Assembly (NCBI GenBank): GCA_052174535.1
Contig: JBQMRQ010000022.1
Span: forward strand, 9,155 to 73,154
From: Arsenophonus sp052174535
GTDB lineage: Bacteria; Pseudomonadota; Gammaproteobacteria; Enterobacterales; Enterobacteriaceae
DNA length: 64,000 nucleotides
Reading direction: 5' to 3'
The translations under genes were made by a program, and so were the position numbers. Shown here piece by piece: positions 41,841-52,547 of this stretch. Under the pieces are notes generated by a model, which saw nothing but the letters and a program-made list of their open reading frames with translations, did not search any database and was not told the DNA's origin. Numbering within the stretch: the first letter of the stretch is position 1; every line of letters begins with the position of its first letter.

Positions 41841-43530
41841 TGCTTAGAAAATTAAATCGCTCTTTAAGAGAAGAGCGAAGTTATGCATTTTTTAAAACAG
41901 AGTCGGTTTACTTGGTCTATTATAACCTACAGTTTCATTAGAGTGTGTCTATTCTTTTATCTAATCCTCTAATTTTAGAGATATTAATCTAGTTTTGACT
42001 TAAGAAGCTTCATTTTTTATTTTATGCATTGTTTCTAAGAATAATTCAGTTGCCTGTTTCCCCCCTAAGCTTATACATTGATAAAACAATCTATCTCTAT
42101 ATAAAATATATTTATATAGATCTGTGCGCAATAAATCCTTTTATCAAAAAGGAAGAACTTCGGTTTTTACGGCTTTTATTTCCATCACCTTATACACTTA
42201 TTACTAATAATATTTCCCATTTATAATTCGACAAGAATCTCCATAGTAACAGATCATTTAAATACCTAGAAAAATATGACTAAATATATAACGCCTAATT
42301 ATTCTCTTCTTGCGTTAAAATTTACTTTGCTGGTACTACTAGGGGTAATGTAATCATGTACAACTCTATTTCTCCCTCTTCAGCAATATCATATTTTAAC
42401 AGAGATATTGGGATGTTTTATCGCTCAAGAGGGTGTATTTCACGCTATGCCTCACCCTTTTATTGTCTTTTTAGAAAAGTGTACTTTCTCTAGTAATATT
42501 TGTACTGCCCCCTTCAAGTAACGCCGCTACTTCTTCCTGGTACGGATATACTTCATACTAAGATAATCTAGGATTTATCAGATCATTCATCTAAGAAGTT
42601 ATTAGATGACAACGCCTCACCAAATTTTTTTTGCCGATCTTTTTTGAAAGATAAGATACCATACAACATGTTTAATATTTAGAGCGATACGAGTGGATGG
42701 AGACATGAAAATGCGAATATTGATTGAATTATCGATCATGTAGTGTATAAGGTATACAAGATAGCAATTCGAACCCTGTTTACGTGCCTCCATTGTAGTA
42801 TAGCGTAGTGGTGTTTCTCCAGGGAGAGTAGGGTGTTGAGTAGGAACTAAAAGTAGGTAGTTATTGTTGAAAAAGTCAAATAAGATGGGTATGGTAAAAG
42901 TAATGCGTTGTAAGTTATAGTCGGATAAGATATGAACCTGTTGTGCTAATTACTATTCTCTAACTTTAGACGCCATATGAACTCCAGGCTTTTAATTTGA
43001 AGCGTTGGCAGAAAAACAGCGGTATGGAATATTCAGGAAAGATGCGGCAGTAACGTCAAGATATACCACCTATAATGGCAGAAGCATTGTAATCAAGCAA
43101 GTGCTCACTTAACAAATAGACAGATCCACGAGTTTATACTTTTACTCTGTTTTTCAAAAAATTTATTCAGACATCATTAATGGTAAAAAGCATTTTAGTT
43201 TTAGGAATATACATCTTTATATATTACCTTGAGTATTTTTCTAGAAAAATGAAAATCGTCATCCTTGTCCATATTTGTTAGATCTATTAGATCAGTTAAT
43301 CTTTTTTGTTTGTTCCAAGAGGCAACAAGGAAGAGGCTATCACTATTCCTTATAGATGAATTCATCGAGAAGCACATACTTTTAGTTATTATCTTCTTAA
43401 TGCAGTTTTATTCAGCGGCATCGACTTGACTTGAGGCGTTTTCAAAACTACAGTTAATCGTAATTAGAGGTGGATAAAAGCTACACTCGTTTTTGGTATA
43501 TGGAGTTTCGGAAATATTGCGATATCCTGT
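41840..43530 (-). repeat. Unassigned repeat 'family X', copy 2
   Basis: Aligns with 53.91-55.88 kb in the same orientation and with 3.48-5.34 kb in the opposite one. The shared minus-strand block ASSQVDAAE near 43420 corresponds to AEYNCIEDN in copy 3, and DLTNMDKDDDFHFS near 43250 to DLTNLD..DDDF. Frames at 43408-43614 (minus) and 42029-42226 (plus) lie inside but are not convincing genes. Probably a decayed mobile element of unknown type. Confidence 0.5.
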
Positions 43531-44790
43531 TGATTCATTAGATGAACTCATATCTAATGGTGCCAGATAGCTCATAGGCATCGCGATGTTGAGGATGAAA
43601 TGAAAGAAGGCCATCCTGCAATAACATGCTCAATGTCACCTTATCTTATCGTCGTCTGTAATGGTTTTTTACCATAATAAACTTATACAGATTGTTATTC
43701 TCGATGTTAAGAATAAAGTAGTTAAGGTCAGGAATCGCACTGGCAACGGAATATACTTAACAAGCTCATCACTGCCTTATATAAAGTACGCAAAAATTAG
43801 CGAAGAATACCTCTCATGGCCTTATCCAAAAAGTCATGTTTATCCATGATTTTCACGAAACTCTATATGCACTTCTCTTGATAAAAAATACATGAATCTT
43901 TCTGTACCAGTACATCAGAAGACTTAAATAAAAATGATTTGAAGAGTTTTACAGGCAAATGAATGATGCCTTGCATGATTTAAGGGATGCATGCTACATT
44001 TATTTATTAACCGATGATATCTACTGCGCCTATCAAGCAAATAATCGTTTTATCTACTGGTCAAAAATCGGAGTCACTGCATATGAATAAAGGAGCTAGT
44101 TATGGTAAAAGATGCTTATCGAGAGTTAAAATCGAACTGGATTAAACTTCCGAATAACTACCGAGTAAGTGGCTTAACTGCATCTTCCAGACTTGCTTGT
44201 GGGAAATAGTTCTTAGGTTTTTGGAATACAATGACAAGGAATCCTGGATACATAACAACAATATTGTTTGGTATACAAAACAGCTCATACGCTACCTTTA
44301 CTTCCAAAAGGTATGGAACTGAAAATTAAAAAAAGGGGTGTGATGAGTTTCGGGAAGTCTGCCTACCAGAGAGTTATGATGCCTCTAACAAAGCTTTTGA
44401 TGCTTGTTAACAAGTGATGCTTGCTAGCAAGGGTTTCAGTAAATATAATCAATGGTTAAGAAGCTGAAAATATCGAGAATAACAACTAGGATTCTATACC
44501 TTCCCATTAAATTCACTGGACATCAATGGAAGTCTCATGAATCCAATTAATCGATTTTTTAATAATAGTGAGATTATAAAAGCTGCATACGAAGAATTAT
44601 TGAAACAGTGCAGTTCGAAAAATAACCATTTCAATAAAATTTAAATTGTTCTTATCTGATCAGAAAAGCTGTAACCCCCCCTAAAGGAAATTTGCCTGCT
44701 GACTGATATAACAATATCCATTTAAGGATGGAGAGTAGCTTAATAAAGCAACATAGGCGATATGTACCAGATTTACTAATAACTTCCAGA
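43531..44790 (+). mobile_element. IS256-type element, near full length, degenerate
   Basis: Forward copy with the clearest N-terminal block: a 62-codon open frame (43661-43849) reads VKVRNRTGNGIYLTSSSLP then KISEEYLSWPYPK, equivalent to the 'PKVRDRSG-GI-F-S-LLPPY-R...EELIPWLYLKG' block of the family. The N-terminal RxLIxxA region lies near 43560. The 3' end ACCAGATTTACTAATAAC is at 44772. Many frameshifts. Confidence 0.78.
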
Positions 44791-45491
44791 AATATTTATC
44801 CAAATATTACGTAAAGCGCCAGTAAGGATATCTTCAGTATCCACTCACTAACTTCATTAAGTATTTTATGAACATTATTGATAACCATGCTCAATGTAAT
44901 CATTCAGGGATTCCAAGTAATCTTATATATCATGAATATTAGTTAGTATATTTTAATGGTGTATTAGCATTAACACTCTCAACTTTATGTTTATTATCGT
45001 ACTATGCATTCTGCTAATTTAGCTTTCTATTCTAAAATAGAAGAATTAAATTTATCTCATACTCTATGAACAGGAAGAAAATTTCTACTGTGCATATTTC
45101 AACATGCTTGTTTTATTATCAATGATAGATTAATAAAATATTTAATTATCAGCTTAAAACTCAATAGGATGTTTTAGTATTATCAATTCTATCGTTATGA
45201 GTGATAGAAGTGAATTAATTTCGGTAATTAACTAATTTATCTATACTCATTATTTATCTTTTTGTATTACAGAAAATGTATTTAGATTTTATCTAAAAGT
45301 AACTTATTACTGGTCAATAGTTTTATTATTTTATCCTTTAAATTGATAGATTTAAATTAATTTAAGTGTTATTTAATTAGCTATAATTAAATATATGGTA
45401 TTAAAAATAAAAATGCAAGAAATAATTACTAATAGATTATAGTGTGAGTATATATAGGTTTTAATTCATCCTATGATAACATTAAAATGAT
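44791..45491. other. Unassigned decayed DNA downstream of rhtA
   Basis: About 700 bp with no recognised gene. A short readable stretch near 45005 (MHSANLAFYSKIEELNLSH) stands out, but I cannot match it to a family and it ends at a stop. Confidence 0.35.
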
Positions 45492-46379
45492 TTAATTGAT
45501 TTCTAGAGTTTCGTTTGTTATTTTCATGATAGATGTTGAACTAATTGATGCGCTAATAATGCAAAATAACCCGAACCACTGAGTTAACGTTAAGTATTCA
45601 TTAAGAAATATCATGCCCATAAAGGCCCCCATTACTGGCTCTAGACTCATTAATGTACCAAATGTTTTTGTTGACATGCGTGTTAGGGCAAACATTTCAA
45701 CCATGTAAGGGAAGGCAGTTGATAAAATAGCAACCGCAAGTGCAATTGGTAGAATTGACAAATTAAATAGCAGTTCAATGCTAACGCTGAGAAGACTAAC
45801 CGGAAAAAAAATTAATGTCGAGATAAACAAACCTAAAGCTACTGTTGCTGTGCCATAATCAGCACCCGCCCTCTGACCAAAGATGATATATATTCCCCAG
45901 CAAATGCCGGCAGCTAAAGCATAAATAATACCGGTTGGATCTAAGTTATTAATACTATTTTCAATAGGAAGTAGAGAGGCTAAGCCAACAATAACCATTA
46001 ATATCCAAATAAAATCAATCATTCGGCGAGATGAGAACATTGCTACGGCTAAAGGACCGGTGAATTCTAATGCAACAGCAATTCCTAATGGGATCCTTTC
46101 TAGTGAAAGATAAAATAGCGAATTCATTGAGCCTAAGGAGATACCATATATAAGTAAATACTTTAATGAATGGCTACGTAATTTTTTTCGCCAAGGCTTA
46201 AAAATTGTAAAAAGAATAATCGTTGCTAAAAATAATCTTAAAGCTGTTACGCCAAGTGCACCTATAATTGGGAATAGACTTTTTGCTAATGAAGCACCAC
46301 TTTGTATTGATATCATTGCAAAGAGTAACAATAATATTAGCGACAACATTTTATGCTTTTTATTTAATGCAAATAACAT
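45492..46379 (-). CDS. rhtA: Threonine/homoserine exporter RhtA (EamA/DMT superfamily)
   Basis: Inner-membrane exporter of the drug/metabolite transporter superfamily; in E. coli it exports threonine, homoserine and other amino acids. The 295-residue protein has about ten membrane helices in two EamA repeats. Characteristic RhtA blocks are SIQSGASLAKSLFP near residue 24, IPLGIAVALEFTGPLAVA near 95, GQRAGADYG near 165, and TFGTLMSLEPVMGA near 240. E. coli RhtA is also 295 residues. A GAGGTT ribosome-binding site precedes the ATG. It stands alone among relics. In a symbiont an amino-acid exporter may serve provisioning, but that is inference and other DMT substrates are possible. Confidence 0.9.
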   Translation of the reverse strand: MLFALNKKHKMLSLILLLLFAMISIQSGASLAKSLFPIIGALGVTALRLFLATIILFTIFKPWRKKLRSHSLKYLLIYGISLGSMNSLFYLSLERIPLGIAVALEFTGPLAVAMFSSRRMIDFIWILMVIVGLASLLPIENSINNLDPTGIIYALAAGICWGIYIIFGQRAGADYGTATVALGLFISTLIFFPVSLLSVSIELLFNLSILPIALAVAILSTAFPYMVEMFALTRMSTKTFGTLMSLEPVMGAFMGMIFLNEYLTLTQWFGLFCIISASISSTSIMKITNETLEIN

Positions 46380-46667
46380 CTGGAGATAACCTCAAAAAAT
46401 ATAGAAGTAATATAAATTTTAAAAAATTAAATAATAACTCAGTAATAACAAGAATTAATTAATAATATTGAATAATTATTACATAAAAGATAATTAAACA
46501 AATATTCTTTTTCAATATCTACCAAAAATTGGATATTCACTATATTAGATGTTAATCTTGAAAAAGAAATAACATGAAAAATATTTATCCATTTATTTGA
46601 TTTTATTAATGCCTGCTAGTAGGGTTGACCGCTAGCAAATTTAAATTAAGAAGGATAATCTAAAAAA
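46380..46667. promoter_or_regulatory. rhtA / LOG-relic divergent intergenic region
   Basis: AT-rich spacer between rhtA and the divergently oriented LOG-family relic. It must contain the rhtA promoter. The relic keeps a good ribosome-binding site (AAGAAGGATAA) before its ATG. Confidence 0.4.
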
Positions 46668-47190
46668 ATGAATAGAGTAGCAGTTTATTACGGATCGAGT
46701 TTAGGAGTCGATAATATTTATCAAGAGCAGGCTATTCATTGTTATCCGAGTTAGTTAAGAAAAATAATACTGGTTTATGAGGGTGACGTATTTGTATTAT
46801 GGACGTTTTGGCTAATTTAGTATTGGAACAATGTGGTCGAGTAGTTGGTATAATGCCTAATTTATTAGTTGAACGTGATATTTCCTCATACTAGTATGAC
46901 TGAAATCTATATTATTGATATATGGTATCAACTTAAGCAGAAAATGATTGATTTAGCTGATGTATTTATTGCGTTATTAGGGGGATTGGGTACTCTGAAA
47001 GAGAGTAGTGAAATTTTTACTTTGGGGTCAAATTGGTTTATATATGAAACCATGTAGCTTATTAAATATTAATAATTATTGACACTACTACTAGCTATGA
47101 TAGAAAAAATGACTGATGAAAAGTTTTTACAAGAAAATATAGACATATAGCGATTGTTATTAATAGTCCAGTTATTTTTACTTTAATTAT
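46668..47190 (+). pseudogene. LOG-family (lysine decarboxylase-like) nucleotide phosphoribohydrolase relic
   Basis: Starts at ATG 46668 with AVYYGSSLGVDNIYQEQAI, the N-terminus of small LOG-family (Rossmann-fold nucleotide 5'-monophosphate phosphoribohydrolase) proteins. Later islands are LADVFIALLGGLGTLKESSE near 46955 (the family's ALPGGxGTLEE motif, here with LGGLGTLKE), and MIEKMTDEKFLQE near 47100. Several frameshifts split it, including one within the first 30 codons, and an open frame at 46869-47057 is a surviving fragment. Not functional. The gene's exact symbol cannot be fixed from this. Confidence 0.85.
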
Positions 47191-47459
47191 TTTTTACACT
47201 ACACACTAGACACTGCACACCTTCAGTAAAAACTGAAGATGATCATCTATATTTGTGTTAAGTTTTTATCATTTGATTTAAATTAACAAGATAGATAATT
47301 AAAAAAGTGACATGCTGGTTTCTCTCATAACCATAGATATTAGCACTAATTTTTGTTCTCTAATCGATTTTACAATTAGGATTAGGCATTAAATTAATTC
47401 TTCGAAACTCTGTTGAGATAGTATCAAAAATAGCACTTTTCTTCTAAAATTTATAGTAA
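47191..47459. other. Spacer with small hairpin
   Basis: AT-rich DNA after the LOG relic. At 47221-47238 CTTCAGT AAAA ACTGAAG forms a neat hairpin without a T-run on either side. No gene is seen. Confidence 0.35.
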
Positions 47460-48010
47460 TATTGGTAAAGGTTATTACTTTTTTAGTAGAGCAATTTATA
47501 CTTATATCAATATTTTACTTGCTGTGGTTTTCAAATAGTTTCTTTCAAGCCAGATAATTGGGTAAATAAATAAAATCCTAAACATCATAGATGTTCTCAA
47601 TTATTCTTTTAATCGGCTAATATAATTGTTCATATTTTGAATCTAGAATTCTTTATAAAGAATTCTCTGGTTATCTAACTTTATTAGGCGATGGTGACTA
47701 ATTTCATGTAGCTAGCAAAAGTTTCATACCATTTAACTTCATCCGAATAAATGATGGACTCTTTATCGATGATCTGCTCAAGAAAATAGCTAGTATACAC
47801 CTTGCATTAAACATTTTAAAAATCTGATCGCTATGACCATTTTAATCTAGGGTGAATTAAGACTGCAACTTTTTTTTTCCTTTTATTTTCTCATATCACG
47901 CATTTTTTAGTTATTCTATGTAGAAAATAATGATTCCATTTAAAGGATCAAGAAAAATCTTTTGTTGATTTCAATAATAGTACTTACTGTATTTATATTA
48001 TCTGGAGTTA
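47460..48010 (-). mobile_element. IS1595-type element, 3' half
   Basis: Aligns with 2440-2960 and with 56.23-56.5 kb. The minus strand reads IIYSDEVKWYETFASY near 47740, the catalytic-acid region of the IS1595-type transposase, followed by a decayed C-terminus. The N-terminal half is missing here. Confidence 0.6.
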
Positions 48011-48014
48011 TTAG

Positions 48015-49430
48015 TATATCTGTTGTATGGCGATCAAAAGATTACGTGTTCCACTCTGATCCTTCATAAATCTATTCTCCATCCTTTAATTAGACGTTGT
48101 TATTTAGTGGTAGGATTAAGGTTAACTCCTCTTGGTTAGTTTTAGCTTTTTAAGCAAACTTGGAATACCTTAAATGACATGAAATGGTTACTTTTCTCAA
48201 ATCAAAATTATTCATGCATTGGTTTTATAGCTTCATTATCACAAAATCTAATTTAATTGAATTCATTATTTTTATTGACGGCCCAGAGAAGTGTGGTCAC
48301 GAGAAGCCATATAATGCTCAGCCGTTCTTCTCGATCTTTTTCTAGATTCCTCATCTATTTTTAGGATATGCTGAAAACCTTGCTAACAAAATATTAAGGG
48401 ATTTATTAGCGTCATCATAACTTTCTATTAGCCAGACATCCCCTTTTCCCTGCAGCTCACCTTAACTTTCAGTTGGATATCTTTATGTAGTGAAGCTAGT
48501 ACATTAGTTCTTTTCTGTACCCAACAACGTTGGTGCAGCGTATCTGAAAATATCTTTATCATTGCATTTCACAAGCTAATGCACCGTCTTCCGTAACAAG
48601 ACCAGGAAATATGGTTAAAGTACAACGCTCTCGGACATCTTAGAAGTTCAGACCAGTGCACTTCTGGCTATCAATAATCATTTTTGGGCGCAACGATCTC
48701 TTTATATCCATCGGGGAGTGACGCCAATAATAAGTAGTAGGTAAAGGTAATCATCTTACTTTATAGGAGATAGTATATATCATTGGCCAAGAAATAAATC
48801 TAACGCATATCACTTAAATAAAGCAAGGACATCATTTATTTATTTGTGTTCTTAAAGTCATTGCTATTTTAGTCTGCTAATTATTCCGGAAGAAAGGCTA
48901 TGTTCTTTTCATCAAGAATAATCGTCCACAGAGTTTTATAAAATTATGGGTAGACATTTGCCTTGCCGAATAAAGTTATGAAATTACTCTTCGGTATTTT
49001 GCACGTTTCAAATAAAGGAGAAACAAGCTTTAAAGTATACTGCTGTTGCTGCTGTGATTCCCCTCTTTCTCTTTAACCTTAGGTACTTTAATTTCAATAT
49101 CGCCAATACCAGTGTGTATGGTTCGTTGTGTCAAATAACTATTATAGATGCCGTTTTATGGACGGGTAGTAAAGAGTCGTTCAGCATATTTCGCAATATA
49201 GTTTTAAGCTCTACCTCAACAGCGGTACCTATCACAACTAACTGGCACAATTAGATGAGTTTATAAAAGAAATCAGAAGTAATATCTGGTTTTGTAGATA
49301 TCTATAAGGGAGAGTTTTATGGCATATTATTTCTCTGTTGTTGAAATCATCTATAAAATCAATCAGCAAGATAACCCCCACTATCTCCTAAAACTCTATA
49401 CACTAGAAATGAGTATAACTTAATGCTTAG
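48015..49430 (-). mobile_element. IS256-type element, near full length, degenerate
   Basis: Reverse copy aligned with 57.7-59.1 and 0.2-1.6 kb through its length, including the conserved 3' terminus at 48015 and the catalytic block around 48280-48350. A 66-codon plus-strand frame at 49054-49254 is antisense to it. Confidence 0.72.
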
Positions 49431-49639
49431 ATTGTTATCTATAAAAACATAATCTTATTGTTGCTATAGTTTAAAACATATAAATAACAGAACAGATTCT
49501 GTTTTATTAAAAAATTTCTAGATTAAATTTTGTTAAAACTTGATTGAAGCCATTTTATTCAATGAAAGATCATATAATTTCTAAGATTTTATCATATTTT
49601 TATAGTTGTCGGAAATTCCATTTTAGCGCTAAAGAGATC

Positions 49640-50955
49640 CGTAATAGCATACAAAGAAAAACTATAGAATTAGTCAATAAAGATGCAGAAAATTTAGCTT
49701 GAAGTACTAAACCCTACAGTTGTGGTCAATCTAATTGATCTTTAAGGATTAGGCTACAAATATTATTTTACCTACAATCCTAGTTTTATCTCAACCGTAT
49801 ACTGTGAGCTAAAATTATCTATATAGGGAGTAAAGATATTTCTTTTTACATCACAGAAATTATATTGATCAATTAGCTACTAATTTTATTTATTTAGAAG
49901 TTTGTTACATACTCTGTACTGTAAAAAACTTTTACAAATGACTATTAGAACTTTAAAAGCTATTAATAACATACAGGTGGAGCCCATAATCAAATTACTC
50001 AGCTTTTGCAAGGGTTTTCTCCGTCGCGATTCTCATCAAATAACAATCTTTATGTTTATAACTGATGTATTGGTAGTTTTCTATTACGATCATTATTAGA
50101 TATTAATAATCTGGATCATCGTAAAATAAAAACATTTAGGTTAATATAAAATTGCCTACCGTTTCAGTAATGTGTTATAAAATTCTATTGGTTAACTTTT
50201 TATTTACCGCAAAATTCTCTCACTTATTTAGGGAATTCCTTCATGTAGTATTTCTTATACCTTCTGAATATATCAGATTAATCTAACCATTAAATGTGCT
50301 ATGGATTAAATTTTATTCAGAATGCTGATTCTGAACGAATCCCTCAATTTCAACAGTAAGAATAGTTAGCTCTTCTGCTGCTAATACATTTGTTTATATT
50401 GCTACTGGAATTTTTTCTCATTGAGTGGAGGAAGAGGAGGCCATTTAAGCTCATGATGGTGTCAATGAAGCCTGTTTACGTATGTTAGAAGAGATTTAAA
50501 TTATAGAAAATATTTTTAAATTTATTAAACAAGAAAAAGATAAAAATAATTATTTCTATTTTATGTGATTTGGCTATCGGGTTTATAAAAATTAAAATCC
50601 CGCGCAACAGTTAATGAAACAGATCTGCAACAAAGTACTTAAAGAACTTAAATTAAATGATAATATATCAGAGAAGTTCTTAAGAAATTAGCATATAGAT
50701 AATTATCAATAACCATTTTTATTGAGAAAAAACTTTATAAAATAGAGATTTTTATTCTGGTATTTCTTTAAAAGCAATGGAGACAGCAACACAACAATCG
50801 TCTTTACGGTTATTTTGCTATTGTTCGTATAAATATTGGTTGGATTGCTTCACTGGAATGAATGCATGATGAAGAATTAAAGATCGCCAAGCCCCGCCCC
50901 CGTTCGTTAATTTTATATCGACTATAAACAAAGAAATTTTATATTAATTTAATAC
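49640..50955 (+). pseudogene. gltA: gltA relic (citrate synthase)
   Basis: Citrate synthase, first enzyme of the TCA cycle. Islands in order are YFTYNPSFIST-like near 49765, IDQLATNFIYLEVCYIL-like near 49865, GFLRRDSHQ near 50010 inside a 65-codon open frame (49902-50099), TVRIVSSSAANTFVYIA near 50355, a CLRMLEEI stretch near 50470, a QEKDKNN/FGYRVYKN block near 50530-50590 (family FGHRVYKN, with the catalytic histidine changed to tyrosine), and ARPRP-like near 50890. Nearly the full 1.3 kb span is kept, with many frameshifts. The C-terminal catalytic region is broken, so the gene is dead. Confidence 0.88.
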
Positions 50956-51095
50956 AAAATAGTTAGTTATTTTGATAACTAAACTATATATTGCAATTTT
51001 ATTGTATATAAGCAAAACTATAATACTGTATACAAGATATTGATAAACCTACTATTTAATAGTTTTTAGATAGCTTATATTTATCTTTATATAAA

Positions 51096-51839
51096 TTAAG
51101 CAGGATTAGGTATATCGATAAAAGTCACCTCAAATTCATAATTTTTTTGCAGCCACTCACCTAACACTTTAACGCCAAATCGTTCTGTTGCATGATGACC
51201 TACAGCATAAAAATGGATTTTCATTTCTCGAGCAATATGGATAGTTTGTTCAGAAACCTCACCGGTAACAAAAGCATCAACGTTAGCCTCTGCTGCTTGT
51301 TGAATAAAACTTTGCCCACTCCCTGTACACCAGGCAATGGTACTGATTTCTTTTGGTCCATTATCACCACAATACAAAGGTTGACGAGCTAATTTATTAG
51401 TTAAACACGACATTAAATCATCAGCAGTTATCGGTTTTGCAAACTTACCTTTTGGTAATAAAGGTGTAATGAGCTCTTCAATATCAACCTTCATGATATT
51501 TCCTAACTGCGCGTTATTACCCATAATGGGATGAGCATCGAGGGGTAAATGATAACCATAAAGATTAATATCATTACAAAGCAATGTTTTTAATCGTTTA
51601 CGCTTCATGTTAAGAATAACACTGGCTTCATTTTTCCAAAAATAACCATGATGAACAATAATTGCATCTGCAGCTAATTTTACCGCTTCATTAAGTAATG
51701 CTTGCGATGCAGTCACACCCGTTACTATTTTTTTTACCTCTAAACGTCCTTCCACTTGAAGACCATTAGGAGAATAATCCTGATATTGATAAACATTTAA
51801 GTGGGTATTGATTAGTTGTTCTAATTCAATATTATGCAT
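51096..51839 (-). CDS. ybgI: NIF3-family protein YbgI
   Basis: Member of the NIF3/DUF34 family, a toroidal hexameric dimetal protein whose true reaction is unsettled (GTP cyclohydrolase type 2-like, or NAD-repair/radiation-resistance roles have been proposed). The 247-residue protein is the same length as E. coli YbgI and very similar: SPNGLQVEGR, VIVHHGYFWKNE with the metal-binding histidines near residue 63, YHLPLDAHP near 95, AWCTGSGQSFIQ near 170, FVTGEVSEQTIH and HHATERFG with the last metal ligands near 215. A GGATG ribosome-binding site precedes the ATG. It is flanked by a dead gltA and the kdp fossil, so its integrity stands out. Confidence 0.94.
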   Translation of the reverse strand: MHNIELEQLINTHLNVYQYQDYSPNGLQVEGRLEVKKIVTGVTASQALLNEAVKLAADAIIVHHGYFWKNEASVILNMKRKRLKTLLCNDINLYGYHLPLDAHPIMGNNAQLGNIMKVDIEELITPLLPKGKFAKPITADDLMSCLTNKLARQPLYCGDNGPKEISTIAWCTGSGQSFIQQAAEANVDAFVTGEVSEQTIHIAREMKIHFYAVGHHATERFGVKVLGEWLQKNYEFEVTFIDIPNPA

Positions 51840-52454
51840 TAGTTACTATCATCCTATTTATAAAACTGTTCTATTTTATTAAAAATTAAACTTAAAAATA
51901 TATTTTACAGCAGCTTAAACCAAAAATACCCTATTACAACAAGTAATAAGATGTTTTATTTTTTAATTAATTATTTCATTGATTACGAATCTCCAGCACT
52001 GGATAAACAAATAAGTTTATAACTAGCTTTAGCCACCTATTCTATTAATGTAGGTAAATATAAAAATCGGAGCTATGATGACGCGAAAAATTTATAACAG
52101 GAAAAACTATTATTCCTAATAATGCAATATCAACACGGCACAAGAGAATTTGATTCTAATAGCATTGACTATACCAGATATAAAGATTCTCCTTATAAGT
52201 TATTAATTGATATATTGTGTAATGGATAAAAATTTTTGTCTGATAAAACCGAGCATTACTACTCATCAGACCACTTTTATTGCAATAAATAAAAATAATT
52301 TTACTTAATAAGTATTTATTTTAATAAAAAATCGATAATAGTAATAAGTTACAAACTATTATATTGATATTTTTTACTCTATAGTAGATTTTTTATTAAA
52401 TTCTTTATATTAAAAGATTTAAATTTTGTACGTAAAATTACGAGGAAGGAAACT
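51840..52454. other. Unassigned decayed DNA between ybgI and kdpF
   Basis: About 610 bp without a recognisable gene. A weakly readable stretch near 52030-52200 looks like former coding sequence on the plus strand but matches nothing I can name. Photolyase (phr) and ybgA are neighbours of ybgI in E. coli; no convincing island of either was found. The kdp promoter would have been at the right end. Confidence 0.4.
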
Positions 52455-52547
52455 ATGTTTATTTTTTACTATTACAGGGATCATATTATAATTGAAATAT
52501 TATTTCTCTATTTGATTTATGCGATTATTCATGCGGAAGGTTTTTAA
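52455..52547 (+). CDS. kdpF: KdpF-like small membrane peptide, intact frame in a dead operon
   Basis: A 30-codon frame whose second half reads FLYLIYAIIHAEGF, matching the C-terminal half of E. coli KdpF (LGYLVYALINAEAF, 29 residues). A ribosome-binding site GAGGAAGG precedes the ATG, and the stop TAA directly touches the ATG of the following kdpA relic, as expected for coupled translation. KdpF stabilises the KdpABC potassium pump. As the pump is destroyed here, the peptide probably has no role and survives because a small target collects few mutations; the N-terminal half is already unlike KdpF. Confidence 0.7.
   Translation: MFIFYYYRDHIIIEILFLYLIYAIIHAEGF

Noticed and set aside
46869..47057. 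A 62-codon independent gene
   Set aside because: Fragment of the broken LOG-family gene.
49902..50099. A 65-codon independent gene
   Set aside because: Surviving fragment of the gltA relic (GFLRRDSHQ block).
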